Shown here piece by piece: positions 8,186 through 17,243 of a stretch of 64,000 nt of DNA (its first letter is position 1; each line of letters starts with the position of its first letter). Position numbers and translations under genes: made by a program. Under the pieces are notes generated by a model, which did not search any database, was not told the origin of the DNA, and saw only the letters and a list, made by a program, of their open reading frames with translations. The DNA comes from Eubacterium sp. GTDB lineage: Bacteria; Bacillota; Clostridia; Oscillospirales; Ruminococcaceae. The DNA lies in the NCBI GenBank assembly GCA_022511265.1, contig JAFLRX010000005.1:1-64000 (forward strand). Direction: 5' to 3'.

Positions 8186-8775
8186 TTGGATATCTCCTGT
8201 GCCAACACATCGGCAAGCTTTTTCAACGCCCTAGCGCGGTGGCTTATCTTGTTTTTCTCCTCATCGTCCAGCATTGCCATACTGGTGTCCTCATCAATCA
8301 TGAAGATAGGATCATAGCCAAAGCCGTTATCGCCTATCGGTTCTTCGCCGATAAAGCCCTCGCACTCTCCTGTGACGCATATCTCATGCTCATCGTCACG
8401 GATAAAGTACAGCGCGCAGACGAACTTTGCCGCCCTCAGCGGCAGGTCTACGCCGTGCATCTCATCCAGCACCTTGGCGTTGCGCTCCGCATCGGTGGCA
8501 TGCTCGCCCGCATAGCGCGCTGAATACACGCCCGGCGCACCGCCGAGAAACTCTATGCACAGCCCGCTGTCGTCGGCTATCACCGGCGTTTTCGCTATTG
8601 CGTATATAGCCTCTGCCTTGATGTGCGCGTTTTCGCTGAAGGTCTCTCCGTCCTCGATTATCTCAGCGGTGATACCCGCCTCACGCATCGAGACAGGCTC
8701 GTACCCCAGCGGTGACAGCATTGCCTTGAACTCTTTGATCTTGCCTTCATTATTGGAGGCGATGATAACTTTCAT
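8182..8775 (-). CDS. rdgB: XTP/dITP pyrophosphatase (RdgB/HAM1)
   Basis: The enzyme removes non-canonical purine triphosphates (ITP, XTP) from the nucleotide pool. The 197-residue protein starts IIASNNEGKIKEFKAML, the Ham1 substrate loop, then shows ADDSGLCIEFLGGAPGVYSARYAG near residues 67-90 and GYDPIF further on. Two starts are possible, GTG at 8778 or ATG at 8775. The ATG has AGGA seven bases before it and is preferred. It lies 14 bases after ftsY and overlaps the next gene by four bases. Confidence 0.96.
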   Translation of the reverse strand: MKVIIASNNEGKIKEFKAMLSPLGYEPVSMREAGITAEIIEDGETFSENAHIKAEAIYAIAKTPVIADDSGLCIEFLGGAPGVYSARYAGEHATDAERNAKVLDEMHGVDLPLRAAKFVCALYFIRDDEHEICVTGECEGFIGEEPIGDNGFGYDPIFMIDEDTSMAMLDDEEKNKISHRARALKKLADVLAQEISK

Positions 8776-8792
8776 CACAATGTCCTTTCGTC

Positions 8793-9698
8793 TCAGTTAA
8801 ACAGAGCGTCCGCGTAATCCTGCGGTACAAACTCCTGTAGATCGTCTATCTTTTCGCCCACGCCTACCAGCTTTACCGGTATGCCCAGCTCTTGCTTTAT
8901 AGGTATTATTATACCACCTTTTGCCGTTCCGTCAAGCTTTGTCAGCACAATTCCGGTAATATCGGCGGTCTCCTTGAACAGCCGCGCCTGATTTACGGCA
9001 TTCTGCCCGGTGGTCGCGTCCAGCACCAACAGCGTCTCCTGCGTACAGTCCGGCAGATTGTTGCTTATTATGCGGGCTATCTTTTTCAGCTCGTCCATAA
9101 GGTTTTTCTTATTGTGCAGTCTGCCCGCCGTGTCGCAGATGATTACGTCCGCGCCGCGCGCCTGACCTGCCTTTATCGCGTCATATACCACGGCGGCGGG
9201 GTCCGCGCCCTCGGCATGCTTGATAATATCTACTCCCGCGCGGTCTGTCCAGACGTTCAGCTGCTCTATCGCCGCCGCGCGGAAAGTATCCGCCGCCGCG
9301 ACTATTACCTTTTTGCCCTCGTTTTTAAGGTTATAGGCGAGCTTGCCTATCGTGGTGGTCTTACCCGCGCCGTTTACCCCTATCATCAGGATAACAGACG
9401 GGGTGGTGTCCAGTCTGAGCGTATTATCGCCCGCAACTATATCGGCGATAATATTTTTCAGCAAGCCCTTTATCTCGGTGGGGTCGGTGGCGCCGGTGCG
9501 CTTGACCTCGCCGCGCAGCCGCTCGCATATCTCCGCCGAGGTCACCGCGCCGATATCGGATAATATCAGCGTTTCTTCCAGCTCTTCAAAGAAATCCTCA
9601 TCTATCTTGGTAAAGGAATTTATAACGCTTTCTATCTTGCCGCTGAGCGCGTCCTTGGTGTTTCTCAGTCCGTTTTTCAGCTTTTCAAAAAGTCCCAT
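8793..9698 (-). CDS. ftsY: Signal recognition particle receptor FtsY
   Basis: FtsY is the membrane-side GTPase that docks SRP-ribosome complexes. The 301-residue protein has the helical N domain (about 1-95) and the G domain with [15 protein letters not shown] (107-121), [20 protein letters not shown] and [10 protein letters not shown]. It lacks the long acidic A domain of Enterobacteria and starts almost directly with the amphipathic helix [11 protein letters not shown], as in other Firmicutes. It follows smc by 12 bases, the conserved smc-ftsY pairing. Confidence 0.97.
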   Translation of the reverse strand: MGLFEKLKNGLRNTKDALSGKIESVINSFTKIDEDFFEELEETLILSDIGAVTSAEICERLRGEVKRTGATDPTEIKGLLKNIIADIVAGDNTLRLDTTPSVILMIGVNGAGKTTTIGKLAYNLKNEGKKVIVAAADTFRAAAIEQLNVWTDRAGVDIIKHAEGADPAAVVYDAIKAGQARGADVIICDTAGRLHNKKNLMDELKKIARIISNNLPDCTQETLLVLDATTGQNAVNQARLFKETADITGIVLTKLDGTAKGGIIIPIKQELGIPVKLVGVGEKIDDLQEFVPQDYADALFN

Positions 9699-9710
9699 TG
9701 CCTGTCTCCT

Positions 9711-12700
9711 TTAATCTAACTCAGCGTCTATATCGTCTGTCAGCTCCTGCTTTAACAAGCCCGACACGCCCTTTTCCTGCATAAACACGCCGTACAGCAC
9801 ATCGCAAAGCTCTATTGTGCCGCGGCGGTGGGTTATTACCATCAGCTGGGTGTCACGGGAAAAACGCTTTAGGTATGTAGCGTACTTCTGCACGTTTATC
9901 TCGTCCAGTGCCGCGTCCACCTCGTCCAGCATACAAAACGGCGTGGGTCGGTGCAGCAATATCGCAAGGTAAATCGTCAGCGCGACCATTGCCTTTTCGC
10001 CGCCGGAAAGTGACGTAAGGGTCTTTATTACCTTGCCGGGCGGGGCTGCGTATATCTCCACGTCAGAGCCCAGTACATCGTCCGGGTCGGCAAGCTGTAA
10101 TCTCGCCTCGCCGCCGCCGAATATCTCGGTAAACAATCTGCCGAAGTGGTCGTTTATAGCGTTAAAGCTCTCGGTAAAGCGCTGCTTGATGTCCTTTATC
10201 AGGTTATCTATCAGCTTTTCCAGCTCGCGCTTAGAGGTCTCAACGTCGCTGAGCTGTTTAGACAGCACACCGTAACGCTGCTGTACCTCCTCCAGTTCTT
10301 CTATCGAGCTGTAGTTGACGTTGCCCAACGCCGAAATATCGCGGCGCAGCTTGGCAAGCTCGGTCTTTGCGCCGGGTACGTCCTCCGGCACCTCATATTT
10401 GCCCAGTGCCTCGCTGCGGGTCATCTCGTATTTATCCCACAGCTCGGTGACTATTTTTTCTATCTGCTCGTCGGACGAACGCTTGCGCTCTTCCTGCCGC
10501 GCCAGCTCGCTGCCGAATTTTTCCTTTGCCTCGGTCAGCTCGCGTATATCGGTGTGTATCGCGCTGATACGCGCCTCGGCGGCGTTGCTCTTGGTGATGT
10601 TGGCGGATATTTCCTTCTCGCTCTGCTCTTGCTCGGTGTTCAGCTTTTCGCTGTCGGACAGCCGCTTGGCGATTCTTTCACGGATTTCCTCTATCTCCTT
10701 GGTATGCTCTTCTATCCTTTGCTGATAGTCTGTGCCGCCGTCGGTCAGAGCCTTTATTGAATTATCTATATTCTCCGCTTTGATATTTATAGCGTCAATA
10801 TCCTTATTAGATTCAAGTATGTCGATATTCAACGCGGATATTTTATCCGCTATATCTTTTTTACCGCTGTCGCGCGCGCTGATATCACTCTCACGGCGGA
10901 GCAGCTCTTCAGAATTTTTGCCTATCTCCACCAGCAGCACGTCAAGCTGCTTGCGGTATTCCTCTTTCAGCTTTGCCTGCTCGTCCACCGACAGCTCTAA
11001 CCTGTCAAGCTGCTCTGCGGCCGCGTCCAGCTGCGCGTTGAACTGCTTTATCAGCATCTTTTCGCCGTCCGCCTGCGCGGTCAGTCTTGCTATCTCCGGC
11101 TCGCAGCCCGCAAGTATCTCGTCATAGCCCTCCAGCTCGATAGTCAGCTTTGCTACCTCTGCCTTCAGCGGCTTTAACGCCTCGTTTTCCTTTGCTATCT
11201 TTTCGGACAGGCGCTCGGTGTCCTTTTCCAGCTTGGTCAGCTCCTGCTTGCGGGAGATAATGCCAGCGTCGGTCTTGACGCTGCCGCCCGTGAACGAGCC
11301 GCCCGCGTTTATTATCTGGCCGTCCAGTGTAACTATTCTGAAACGGTAGCCGTATTTCTTCGCGATATAGGACGCGCAGTCGATGTCCTCCGCCACCGCG
11401 GTCTTACCGAGGATAAAGCGGATAACGCCGTCGTACTTCTCGTCAAAGCCGACCAGCTCGCTTGCCATACCCTCAAAGCCGTCCTCGTCCTCCAGTCCGT
11501 CTATCTCCAATGTCTTGCCCTTGACAGATGTCAGCGGCAGAAATGTCGCACGTCCGAGGTTGTTATCTTTAAGATAACGCATGCTGCGCTTTGCCGCGTC
11601 CTCGTTATTTACCACTATGTTTTGCAGCACGCCGCCGAGGGTGGTCTCTATCGCTACGGTATACTTTGCGTCAACGGTGATTATGTCCGCCACCGTGCCG
11701 CATATCCCGCTCAGCTGACCCCTGCGGTATGCGCCCATTACCGACTTTACGCTCGCGCCAAAGCCCGCCATGCTCTTATCTATGTCATCCAGCACGGTAT
11801 AACGCTGACGCTTTGTCTCATATTCCTTTTGCAGTGATTCCAGCGTCTTAGACGCGTTAGTCAGCTTTTCAGAGCGATTGGCGAACAGCTGACGATAGCC
11901 GCCCAGTTTGTTTTCGGTCTCCTGCTTTTTCTCCTCGGCAGCCTCCAGCTCGCGGTTTATCTCTTTCAGCTTTTGCTTATGCTCGACAATAGAGCCTTCA
12001 AGCTGTTCGACAGAGGCGTTCAGCTCATCGCGGCGCTTGTCGATGTCCTGTGCGGAGGTCTCCGACTGCTCTATCTGTAATTGCAGCTGGGTACGCCTGA
12101 GGTACAGCTGTCCCTGCGCGCGGTCCAGCTCTTTATATTCCTCGTCCAGTGCTTCTCCCTGCGCGGAAAGACCGGTCAGCTGCTCGGACAGCTTTGCGGC
12201 TTCTTCATTTTTACGCTGTATATCAGCCCGTATTTCATCTATCTCTTTCAGCAGCTGTTGCTTGTCCTGCTCCAGTTTTTCCTTGCCGCTTTTGGATTCT
12301 TCTATATTTTTATTTAGGCTCTCTATCTGCTCGGTCAGGTGGCGTATGTCGTTTTCCATTACGGCAGTCTCACTCTTGATATCGGAGATAAGCTCCTTCG
12401 CCTTGTCACCCTTTTCACGGAGTGTCTCCAGCTCGGCGCGCAGACTTAACAGCAGCGCGTTCTGCTGCTCCTGCTCTGCTTCCAGCTTTTCTATATCGCG
12501 GTCAAGGTTTTCGACCTCCGCCTTGTTCAGCAGTATCTTGTCCTCGGTCTCACCTATCGCCTTTTCGGCGGCGGACAGGTCGTATACGCTGAGCGATATT
12601 GCCAGCTCCTGCTCGCGGTCAACTAACAGCTTTGCCTTCTTCGCCTTTGCCGCCTGTCTTTCCAGCACAGGCAGACGCTCTTCCAGCTCGGTGGCTATGT

Positions 12701-13277
12701 CGCGGATACGCAGCAGGTTGTCCTCTGCGCGTTTCAGCTTGTTCTCCGCGTCCTTTTTCTGCGCAAGAAATTTGGAGACGCCCGCAGCCTCTTCAAATAC
12801 CTCGCGCCGCTTTGACCCTGCGGACTCTACTATCTCGGCAACTCTGCCCTGTCCTACCACCGAATATCCGTCACGACCGAGACCTGTACCCATAAACAGC
12901 TCGTTGATGTTTTTCAGCAAGGTCTTGCCGCCGTTTATCATATATTCGCTTTCGCCGCTGCGGTACAGCTTGCGGCTGATGACTACCTCGTCGCTGTCAA
13001 TGTTCAGCGCGCGGTCGGTGTTGTCTATCGTCAGCGCCACCTTGGCAAAGCCCATTGCCTTTCTGCGCTGTGTGCCGTGGAATATCACGTCCTCCATCTT
13101 ATCTCCGCGCAGACTTTTTGCGCCCTGCTCTCCCATTACCCAGCGCAGCGCGTCGCTTATATTACTTTTGCCGTTGCCGTTAGAGCCGACCACGGCGGTC
13201 ATCTTTTTGTCGAAATTCAGCACGGTCCTGTCCGGAAAGGACTTAAAACCGTAGATCTCCATAGACTTAAAAAACAT
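9711..13277 (-). CDS. smc: Chromosome segregation ATPase SMC
   Basis: The 1188-residue protein has the SMC plan. An N-terminal ATPase half contains Walker A GSNGNGKS (31-38). A long coiled coil follows, then a hinge (about residues 510-680) with GGVLQNIVV and NAGGSFTGGS, and a second coiled coil. The C-terminal half has LSGGEKAMVAL and CMLDEVDAALDE. SMC condenses and separates chromosomes with ScpA/ScpB. The Walker A differs from the usual GPNGSGKS but keeps the G-x-x-G-x-G-K-S/T consensus. The ATG overlaps the preceding stop by one base (TAATG). Confidence 0.97.
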   Translation of the reverse strand: MFFKSMEIYGFKSFPDRTVLNFDKKMTAVVGSNGNGKSNISDALRWVMGEQGAKSLRGDKMEDVIFHGTQRRKAMGFAKVALTIDNTDRALNIDSDEVVISRKLYRSGESEYMINGGKTLLKNINELFMGTGLGRDGYSVVGQGRVAEIVESAGSKRREVFEEAAGVSKFLAQKKDAENKLKRAEDNLLRIRDIATELEERLPVLERQAAKAKKAKLLVDREQELAISLSVYDLSAAEKAIGETEDKILLNKAEVENLDRDIEKLEAEQEQQNALLLSLRAELETLREKGDKAKELISDIKSETAVMENDIRHLTEQIESLNKNIEESKSGKEKLEQDKQQLLKEIDEIRADIQRKNEEAAKLSEQLTGLSAQGEALDEEYKELDRAQGQLYLRRTQLQLQIEQSETSAQDIDKRRDELNASVEQLEGSIVEHKQKLKEINRELEAAEEKKQETENKLGGYRQLFANRSEKLTNASKTLESLQKEYETKRQRYTVLDDIDKSMAGFGASVKSVMGAYRRGQLSGICGTVADIITVDAKYTVAIETTLGGVLQNIVVNNEDAAKRSMRYLKDNNLGRATFLPLTSVKGKTLEIDGLEDEDGFEGMASELVGFDEKYDGVIRFILGKTAVAEDIDCASYIAKKYGYRFRIVTLDGQIINAGGSFTGGSVKTDAGIISRKQELTKLEKDTERLSEKIAKENEALKPLKAEVAKLTIELEGYDEILAGCEPEIARLTAQADGEKMLIKQFNAQLDAAAEQLDRLELSVDEQAKLKEEYRKQLDVLLVEIGKNSEELLRRESDISARDSGKKDIADKISALNIDILESNKDIDAINIKAENIDNSIKALTDGGTDYQQRIEEHTKEIEEIRERIAKRLSDSEKLNTEQEQSEKEISANITKSNAAEARISAIHTDIRELTEAKEKFGSELARQEERKRSSDEQIEKIVTELWDKYEMTRSEALGKYEVPEDVPGAKTELAKLRRDISALGNVNYSSIEELEEVQQRYGVLSKQLSDVETSKRELEKLIDNLIKDIKQRFTESFNAINDHFGRLFTEIFGGGEARLQLADPDDVLGSDVEIYAAPPGKVIKTLTSLSGGEKAMVALTIYLAILLHRPTPFCMLDEVDAALDEINVQKYATYLKRFSRDTQLMVITHRRGTIELCDVLYGVFMQEKGVSGLLKQELTDDIDAELD

Positions 13278-14266
13278 TATACTCTCTCCGCGCGGACCTC
13301 TGTCCCCGCCTCTTCCTTTATCACAAAGGTGATGCCCTGCTCGGCAAGCGCCTTTTTATTACAGCCGCCGTGCCCCGTCACCCTGCTTATATTTCGTTTA
13401 TCTGTGTAAACTATATATTTCCCGCCGGGCATCATCTGCCCGCGCATTTTCTCCAAAAACAATCCGCTCTCGCATATCTCCCTCAGCGCGGGGTGATATA
13501 CCCCGCCTGTCATGCTGTCCTTTACGTCGTCGCTGGCGTGTAGCCCCAGTCGTATTACGGGTATGCCCGCCTTGTCAAACATGCCCAGCAGTTCCGTACA
13601 CAGCTTTACCGTCTCGTCAAAGGTAAAGCTGTCGTATTCTCCCGCAGCGCGCAGCCTGTCCAGCTCTGTGTCCTTTAATATCACCGTCGGGTATATCCGT
13701 ACCGTGTCACAGCCGAGCGAGATAAACTCACGCGCGGTGTCGATACAGTATTCCGGCTTGTCCTTATACAGTCCGGTCATCATCTGCAAGCCCAACTCAA
13801 ACCCGCTGCCCTTTATCAGGCGGGAGGCATTGCGTACATCCTCGGCGGTATGCCCGCGCTGATTGGCGGACAGTATCTCGTCATTCATGCTCTGCGCGCC
13901 CAGCTCTATCGAGCGCATGCCGTAGCGTCCGAGTATATCAAGTATCTCCGTATCAATATAATCAGGACGGGTGGAACAGCGCAGCGACGTGTACTGCTTA
14001 GGATACCGCTTTATAAAGCTGTGCCCACATTCCAGCAGGCTAAGCATATATCCTCTGTCTATCGCGGTAAAGCTGCCGCCGAAAAACGCTATCTGCGCCT
14101 GCGTTTCGCTTTGCTCTAATATCGGCTGCTGCTCGGTCAGCAGTTTTTCCAGTTCTTCCGCCGTTATCGGGGCTGTTTGTCCGCTTATCGTCCGCTGATT
14201 GCAAAAGCTGCATATATGCGGACACCCGCTGTGGGTGACGAACACCGAAATATTAGTCTGTCTCAT
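13277..14266 (-). CDS. Elp3-family radical SAM protein
   Basis: The 329-residue protein carries the radical SAM cluster motif C-x3-C-x2-C in HSGCPHICSFCNQ (about residues 13-25), then FFGGSFTAIDRGYML, the glycine-rich SAM region, and SIELGAQSMNDEIL, a typical Elp3/HemN-class motif. It has no GNAT domain, so it is not a full Elp3. Clostridia regularly carry this protein between rnc and smc; its substrate is unknown and a tRNA or rRNA modification role is only plausible. It overlaps rnc by 14 bases at its start and smc by one base at its end. Confidence 0.88.
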   Translation of the reverse strand: MRQTNISVFVTHSGCPHICSFCNQRTISGQTAPITAEELEKLLTEQQPILEQSETQAQIAFFGGSFTAIDRGYMLSLLECGHSFIKRYPKQYTSLRCSTRPDYIDTEILDILGRYGMRSIELGAQSMNDEILSANQRGHTAEDVRNASRLIKGSGFELGLQMMTGLYKDKPEYCIDTAREFISLGCDTVRIYPTVILKDTELDRLRAAGEYDSFTFDETVKLCTELLGMFDKAGIPVIRLGLHASDDVKDSMTGGVYHPALREICESGLFLEKMRGQMMPGGKYIVYTDKRNISRVTGHGGCNKKALAEQGITFVIKEEAGTEVRAERV

Positions 14267-14933
14267 AGCCCATCAGCCCTACCGCCTCTTTGGCTGCCTG
14301 CTGCTCCGCCTGCTTTTTGCTCTTGCCTGTGCCGGTGCCTATCACCTGACCGTTAAGCAATACCTCGGCGGTAAAGGTCTTATTATGTGCCTGTCCGCTT
14401 TCTGATGTTATTTTATACTCAACGCTTTCCTCGGGGTTTTGCTGGATTATCTCCTGCAACAGCGTCTTATAGTCGCCAGGCATATACATACCGCTGGACA
14501 GCCTGTCCGGCTCGGGGATAAATGATAATATAAAACCCCTCGCCTTTTCGGTGCCGCCGTCAAGATATATTGCGGCGATAAGCGCCTCGAAAGCATCGGC
14601 GAGTATCGAGCGGCGGTCGCGTCCGCCTGTGTTTTCCTCGCCCTTGCCAAGCATGATGTGCCTGCCTAAATCTATCTTCTTCGCAAAGGTATACAACGCG
14701 TCCTCGCATACTAAGCTTGCGCGTATCTTGGTCAGTCTGCCCTCCGGCAGCCCTGTCAGGTTTTCAAACAGATACTCCGCGACCGTTATGCCCAGCACGC
14801 TGTCACCGAGAAACTCCAGCCGCTCGTTGCTTTTCAGATTTTTTCCGTTGGTGTAGGAGGAATGTGTCAACGCCTCCTGCAGCAGCTTCGGCTCGTTAAA
14901 GGTATAGCCGATAACCTGTTCTATCTCAGTCAT
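14253..14933 (-). CDS. rnc: Ribonuclease III
   Basis: RNase III cuts double-stranded RNA in rRNA processing. The 226-residue product shows the signature NERLEFLGDSVLG (37-49) with the metal-binding acidic residues, LADAFEALIAAIYLDGG in the second half of the nuclease domain, and a C-terminal dsRNA-binding domain with KTFTAEVLLNG and GKSKKQAEQQAAKEA. I start at the ATG at 14933 (MTEIEQV), which overlaps the plsX stop by eight bases. An upstream in-frame ATG at 14969 would add 12 residues that do not look like the family. acpP, which often lies between plsX and rnc, is absent here. Confidence 0.96.
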   Translation of the reverse strand: MTEIEQVIGYTFNEPKLLQEALTHSSYTNGKNLKSNERLEFLGDSVLGITVAEYLFENLTGLPEGRLTKIRASLVCEDALYTFAKKIDLGRHIMLGKGEENTGGRDRRSILADAFEALIAAIYLDGGTEKARGFILSFIPEPDRLSSGMYMPGDYKTLLQEIIQQNPEESVEYKITSESGQAHNKTFTAEVLLNGQVIGTGTGKSKKQAEQQAAKEAVGLMGYETD

Positions 14934-15936
14934 TGTTCTTTTCGCTTGCCTGCGATAATACCCTTTCAATTTCCTCTATTACGTTCTTCTCGCAAAATTC
15001 CTTTGCCTGACGTATCGCATTTTTGAACGCCAGCGCGTCGCTGCTGCCGTGTGCCTTGATAACGGGCTTGGCAGTACCCAGCAGCGGAGATCCGCCCGTC
15101 TCACGATAGTCCATCGTCTTGGTCAGCTCGTTAATGCCTTTCTTGGAAAGCAGCGCAGCTATCTTGGTGCCGAGGTTGCGGAAGAACAGTCGCTTTAACG
15201 CGGTCTTCATAAACTTGCCCATACCCTCGACTGTCTTTAAGTAGATGTTGCCTGTAAAGCCGTCGGTGACTATAACGTCCGCCGTGCCCAGCGCCGCGTC
15301 TCTGCCCTCAACATTGCCGATAAAGTTCAATCCGCTTTCCTTTAACGCCTCATATGCGCCCTGCTCCAGTTCTCTGCCCTTTTCTTCCTCCGCGCCGACA
15401 TTCAGCAGACCTACCTTGGGGCTTTTGGTACCCATTATTCTTTCCATATAGATGCTGCCCATAACCGCGAACTGCTTTATCATCTCGGGGCGGCAGTCAA
15501 GATTTGCGCCGCCGTCCAGCAGTATGTAGTTGCCGTCTGTGCCGGGCAGTATCGGCGCCATCGCGGGGCGCTTTACGCCCTTGATGCGCTTTACCGTCAG
15601 TGTTCCGCCCATAACCAGCGCCGCTGTGCTGCCCGCACTGACCATTGCGTCAGCCTCGCCCGACGCCGCCAGCGCAAGTGCCTTGCCCATCGAGCAATCT
15701 TTCTTTTCCTTTAATATCTGCTTGGGGTCGTCCTCTATCTCTATTATGCCGTCCGCATCGACTATCTCGATGCCGTCCTTTGACAGCCCCAGCCGTGAAA
15801 AGCACTCTTCCAGCTTCGATTTGTCGCCGGTGAGTATCACCGTCACGTCGTATTCTTTTACCGCCGAGACCGCGCCCTTTACGACCTCGTCCGGTGCGTT
15901 GTCACCGCCGAAAGCGTCTACTGCTATTTTTAACAT
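14926..15936 (-). CDS. plsX: Phosphate acyltransferase PlsX
   Basis: PlsX turns acyl-ACP into acyl-phosphate for phospholipid synthesis at the membrane. The 336-residue sequence begins MLKIAVDAFGGDNAPDEVV, the standard opening. It contains SMGKALALAASGEADAMVSAG, LLDGGANLDCRPEM and VTDGFTGNIYLKTVEG in family order. It overlaps trmFO by seven bases and rnc by eight, so it is deeply embedded in the operon. Length matches the family. Confidence 0.97.
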   Translation of the reverse strand: MLKIAVDAFGGDNAPDEVVKGAVSAVKEYDVTVILTGDKSKLEECFSRLGLSKDGIEIVDADGIIEIEDDPKQILKEKKDCSMGKALALAASGEADAMVSAGSTAALVMGGTLTVKRIKGVKRPAMAPILPGTDGNYILLDGGANLDCRPEMIKQFAVMGSIYMERIMGTKSPKVGLLNVGAEEEKGRELEQGAYEALKESGLNFIGNVEGRDAALGTADVIVTDGFTGNIYLKTVEGMGKFMKTALKRLFFRNLGTKIAALLSKKGINELTKTMDYRETGGSPLLGTAKPVIKAHGSSDALAFKNAIRQAKEFCEKNVIEEIERVLSQASEKNND

Positions 15937-17243
15937 ATAATCGACCTCCGATTTATTTCATCGCGCAGCCGTGCCAGCCCACGTTCGGACAGGGAGGCAT
16001 AGCGCAGCTTTTTATCCTTTATTTTTTCGCCCAGCGGCGGCAGCAAACCCATGCTCGCGCCCATCGGCTGAAAGTTCTTGCTCTCGGTGCTGATATGCTT
16101 TGACAGGGCGTACAGCATTGTCCACTCAGGCGGGATAAATTTATCCTTGCCGCAAAGCGTACGCGCAAGATTAAGCCCCGCGATGATACCGCTGGCGGCA
16201 CTTTCTACATAACCCTCTACACCTGTTATCTGTCCCGCGAAGTATATGTTGCCGCTGCCGATAAGCTTATAGCTGTCGTCCAGCAGTCCCGGAGAATTTA
16301 AGAACGTGTTGCGGTGCATAACACCATAACGCACAAATTCCGCGTTCTCCAGCCCTGTTATCAGTGAAAACACCCGCTTTTGCTCGCCGAATTTCAGATT
16401 GGTCTGAAAGCCGACAAGGTTATACATAGTGCCCTCGTTGTTTTCTTTTCTCAGCTGCACCGCCGCATACGGCCGCCTGCCTGTCCTGGGGTCGGTCAGC
16501 CCTACCGGCTTCATACAGCCGTAGCGTACACTGTCTATGCCGCGCTTTGCCAGCACCTCTACCGGCATACAGCCCTCGTATACCGTGAAATCCTCAAAGC
16601 TTTTCAGCGGCACGCTCTCGGCATTTACCAGCTCGTTATAAAAATATTCGTATTCTTCTCTGCTCATCGGGCAGTTGATGTAATCCGCACCGCCTTTGTC
16701 ATATCTTGCAGCGAAGAACGCCCTTGACATATCTATGCTGTCAAATGTCACTATCGGCGCCGCCGCGTCATAAAAGCTGAGCGTGTCGCCGCACTTTGCC
16801 TTTATCGCCTCGGCAAACTTGTCCGATGTCAGCGGACCTGTCGCGATTATAGTGTTCTCTGTAGGAAACTCGGTCACCTCGTCGCTGACTACTTCGATCA
16901 GCGGGTTTTCACGGACAGCCTTTGTCACCTCATCGGAGAACTGCTCGCGGTTTACCGCCAGTGCGCCGCCCGCGTCTACCTTGGTCTTTTCCGCCGCCTG
17001 CATGGTCAGCGAGCCGAGATAGCGCATCTCTTCCTTTAACATACCGCAGGCGCTGTTTACGTCGGCGGATTTCAAGGAATTGCTGCACACCAGCTCGGCA
17101 AAGCCCTGATATTTATGGGCGGGGGAATATTTCTTCGGCTTCATCTCTATCAGACGCACGGGAATGTTATGGTTTGCCAGCTGCCACGCAGCCTCTACAC
17201 CCGCCAGTCCCGCGCCGATGACGGTCGCTTTATATTCGTTCAT
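15930..17243 (-). CDS. trmFO: tRNA (uracil-54-C5)-methyltransferase TrmFO (folate-dependent)
   Basis: TrmFO makes ribothymidine-54 in the T loop of tRNA using methylenetetrahydrofolate and FAD. The protein (437 residues from the ATG at 17243) opens with a GAGLAGVEAAW Rossmann motif, then ELVCSNSLKSAD with the conserved cysteine, GCMPVEVLAKRG, and a C-terminal FAGQITGVEGYVESAASG. The ATG overlaps the topA stop by one base (TGATG); a GTG one codon earlier is also possible. The topA-trmFO pairing is typical of Firmicutes. Confidence 0.96.
   Translation of the reverse strand: MNEYKATVIGAGLAGVEAAWQLANHNIPVRLIEMKPKKYSPAHKYQGFAELVCSNSLKSADVNSACGMLKEEMRYLGSLTMQAAEKTKVDAGGALAVNREQFSDEVTKAVRENPLIEVVSDEVTEFPTENTIIATGPLTSDKFAEAIKAKCGDTLSFYDAAAPIVTFDSIDMSRAFFAARYDKGGADYINCPMSREEYEYFYNELVNAESVPLKSFEDFTVYEGCMPVEVLAKRGIDSVRYGCMKPVGLTDPRTGRRPYAAVQLRKENNEGTMYNLVGFQTNLKFGEQKRVFSLITGLENAEFVRYGVMHRNTFLNSPGLLDDSYKLIGSGNIYFAGQITGVEGYVESAASGIIAGLNLARTLCGKDKFIPPEWTMLYALSKHISTESKNFQPMGASMGLLPPLGEKIKDKKLRYASLSERGLARLRDEINRRSIIC

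Noticed and set aside
11908-13254. Long plus-strand serine-rich frame opposite smc
   Set aside because: The serine-rich product mirrors the Glu/Lys/Leu codons of the SMC coiled coil; no domain or ribosome site.
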